Source: Xylaria sp. FL1777
Taxonomy: Eukaryota > Ascomycota > Sordariomycetes > Xylariales > Xylariaceae
Assembly (NCBI GenBank): GCA_022578965.1
Contig: MU400507.1
Location: 62,001-126,000 of the forward strand
Direction: 5' to 3'
Length of the DNA stretch: 64,000 bases
Part shown: positions 62,993 to 64,000 of the stretch, piece after piece
How positions within the stretch are numbered: the first letter of the stretch is position 1
How the letters are laid out: each line of letters starts with the position of its first letter
Translations under genes and position numbers: made by a program
The notes under the pieces: model-generated
What the model was told of the DNA's origin: nothing
Seen by the model: the letters and a program-made list of their open reading frames with translations, nothing else
Databases searched by the model: none

Positions 62993-64000
62993 GCACTCTG
63001 AAAAGGTAGGAACAAGTCTGCTGCATGGGGCTTTGCACACCCGCACGATCCAATTCTACTAGGTATCTATAAAGGTCTCATTTCCTTCTGTTCTTCCTGT
63101 CTTCCTGTTTTCTTCTTTTCACGGCCGGATCGAAAGGTCTCAAGGCAATCTGCTCAGGCCACTGGGGTGCCATGTGCTTAACGGGTGGGGGATGCAAACG
63201 TTAAGTTGAGAGGCCCTGGAGAGTAATTTACTAGACCTTGAGACGACGGAGTACCGTGGCGGGAAAATTCCTGATCAAGGTTCTATGCCTCGAGCTCTGA
63301 CAGAGGTGTCATAGTACAATACATGCTTCTGGCAGGCTCACGGGCAAACATTCATTTTTTCATTGCACTCGTTAGCCAGCCTAATGATGTGAAGAAGAAA
63401 TCCGATATCCCTCTCCCTCTGTCTATTCCTACCTACTCATCGCGCATCATCTTCTTATCACTACGCGGATCTTCGACGAGCTCTGAGACTGGCTGTCGAT
63501 GGGCCTCCCGTCAGTCATACCGCAAGCCGTTGCGGTTTCATCGAATGTACAAAAACAAGGGTGTTGTTCGACAGAGACACCAGGGTTTTGTTGAGTTCCT
63601 TAGGTATCTCTCCGCCAAGCAAGGCTGATGGTCCCTGCCGGGCAACGCTCAGCCTCCTGGCTGAGCTACACAATCGATACACCCTTGTGGGGTCGTATCA
63701 AAGGCCCAAGATCTCCGCTGCAGTCAGTCCATTGCAGAGTTGCAGTACAAGACCGAGGGCTATAAGCAGAAGGGCGTGGGGACAGAGGCCGGAGGCCGGT
63801 TCCGATTTCCCGCCAGATCTTCTCCGGCTTCCATGTATCTATTCACTTTGGACTTACCCTACTAGAAATCCGTTTTACGATAAACTTAAACTGTGACTTG
63901 AACCGTTTTTATTTCTGCTACCTACTGTCCTACGGTCCGGTCTAGCGCAAGCGGGCTTGGCTATGCTCAGCTTCGCTTACGCAGTAGTTCTGGCTCAGGC
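62993..64000. other. Window end, no gene recognised
   Basis: Normal-composition DNA. ORFs at 63,323-63,628 and 63,561-63,896 overlap each other, show no domain and no clear splice sites. Confidence 0.4.

Overview
This window looks like nuclear chromosomal DNA of a filamentous ascomycete (Pezizomycotina, most likely a Sordariomycete) with a strongly bimodal, 'isochore' type genome. The evidence is short GT-AG introns of about 50-310 bp in four or five genes, fungal-type orthologues (complex I 17.8 kDa-like subunit, SIL1, 3-hydroxyanthranilate dioxygenase, Ctr copper transporter, PCD1-type Nudix hydrolase), and two very AT-rich blocks with the look of repeat-induced point mutation (RIP). In those blocks there are almost no long ORFs, TpA is dominant, and surviving G and C sit mostly in AGC/GCT steps. 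The genus cannot be fixed from the sequence alone.

Layout. (1) 1-11,701: AT-rich block. (2) 11,702-33,316: a 21.6 kb gene island of normal base composition with seven well supported genes: a C2H2 zinc-finger factor (+), a complex I accessory subunit (-), SIL1 (+), a large single-pass membrane protein (+), BNA1/HAAO (-), a Ctr copper transporter (+) and a PCD1-like CoA diphosphatase (-). A possible small secreted protein (+) lies next to the right border. (3) 33,317 to about 60,690: AT-rich block with many decayed tandem arrays and at least one fossil zinc-finger coding region. (4) About 60,690-64,000: mixed-composition DNA with a putative two-exon gene encoding a basic nuclear-type protein, a tRNA-like gene and an Ala-rich coding-type minisatellite; it looks accessory or subtelomeric.

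The main structural result is that the two AT blocks are copies of one element. Positions 1-11,701 and 33,317-39,186 align as inverted copies, so the gene island sits between two inverted repeat arms of about 5.8 kb. The left arm is interrupted by an insertion of about 6 kb (4,938 to about 10,915) with short terminal inverted repeats, and a 130 bp MITE-like unit that looks un-RIPped sits at its left end. A third, partial, direct copy lies at about 56,400-58,255 and keeps some un-mutated satellite monomers. A related border motif recurs at about 60,610-60,690, so the second AT block begins and ends with inverted versions of the same terminal sequence.

The island genes are housekeeping genes with separate roles (respiration, ER folding, NAD synthesis, copper uptake, CoA turnover, transcription). 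They do not form a metabolic cluster. Divergent pairs share promoters (complex I subunit/SIL1; BNA1/copper transporter), and convergent pairs share 3' spacers (membrane protein/BNA1; copper transporter/PCD1). All repeat alignments and splice models here were made by eye and no similarity search was run.
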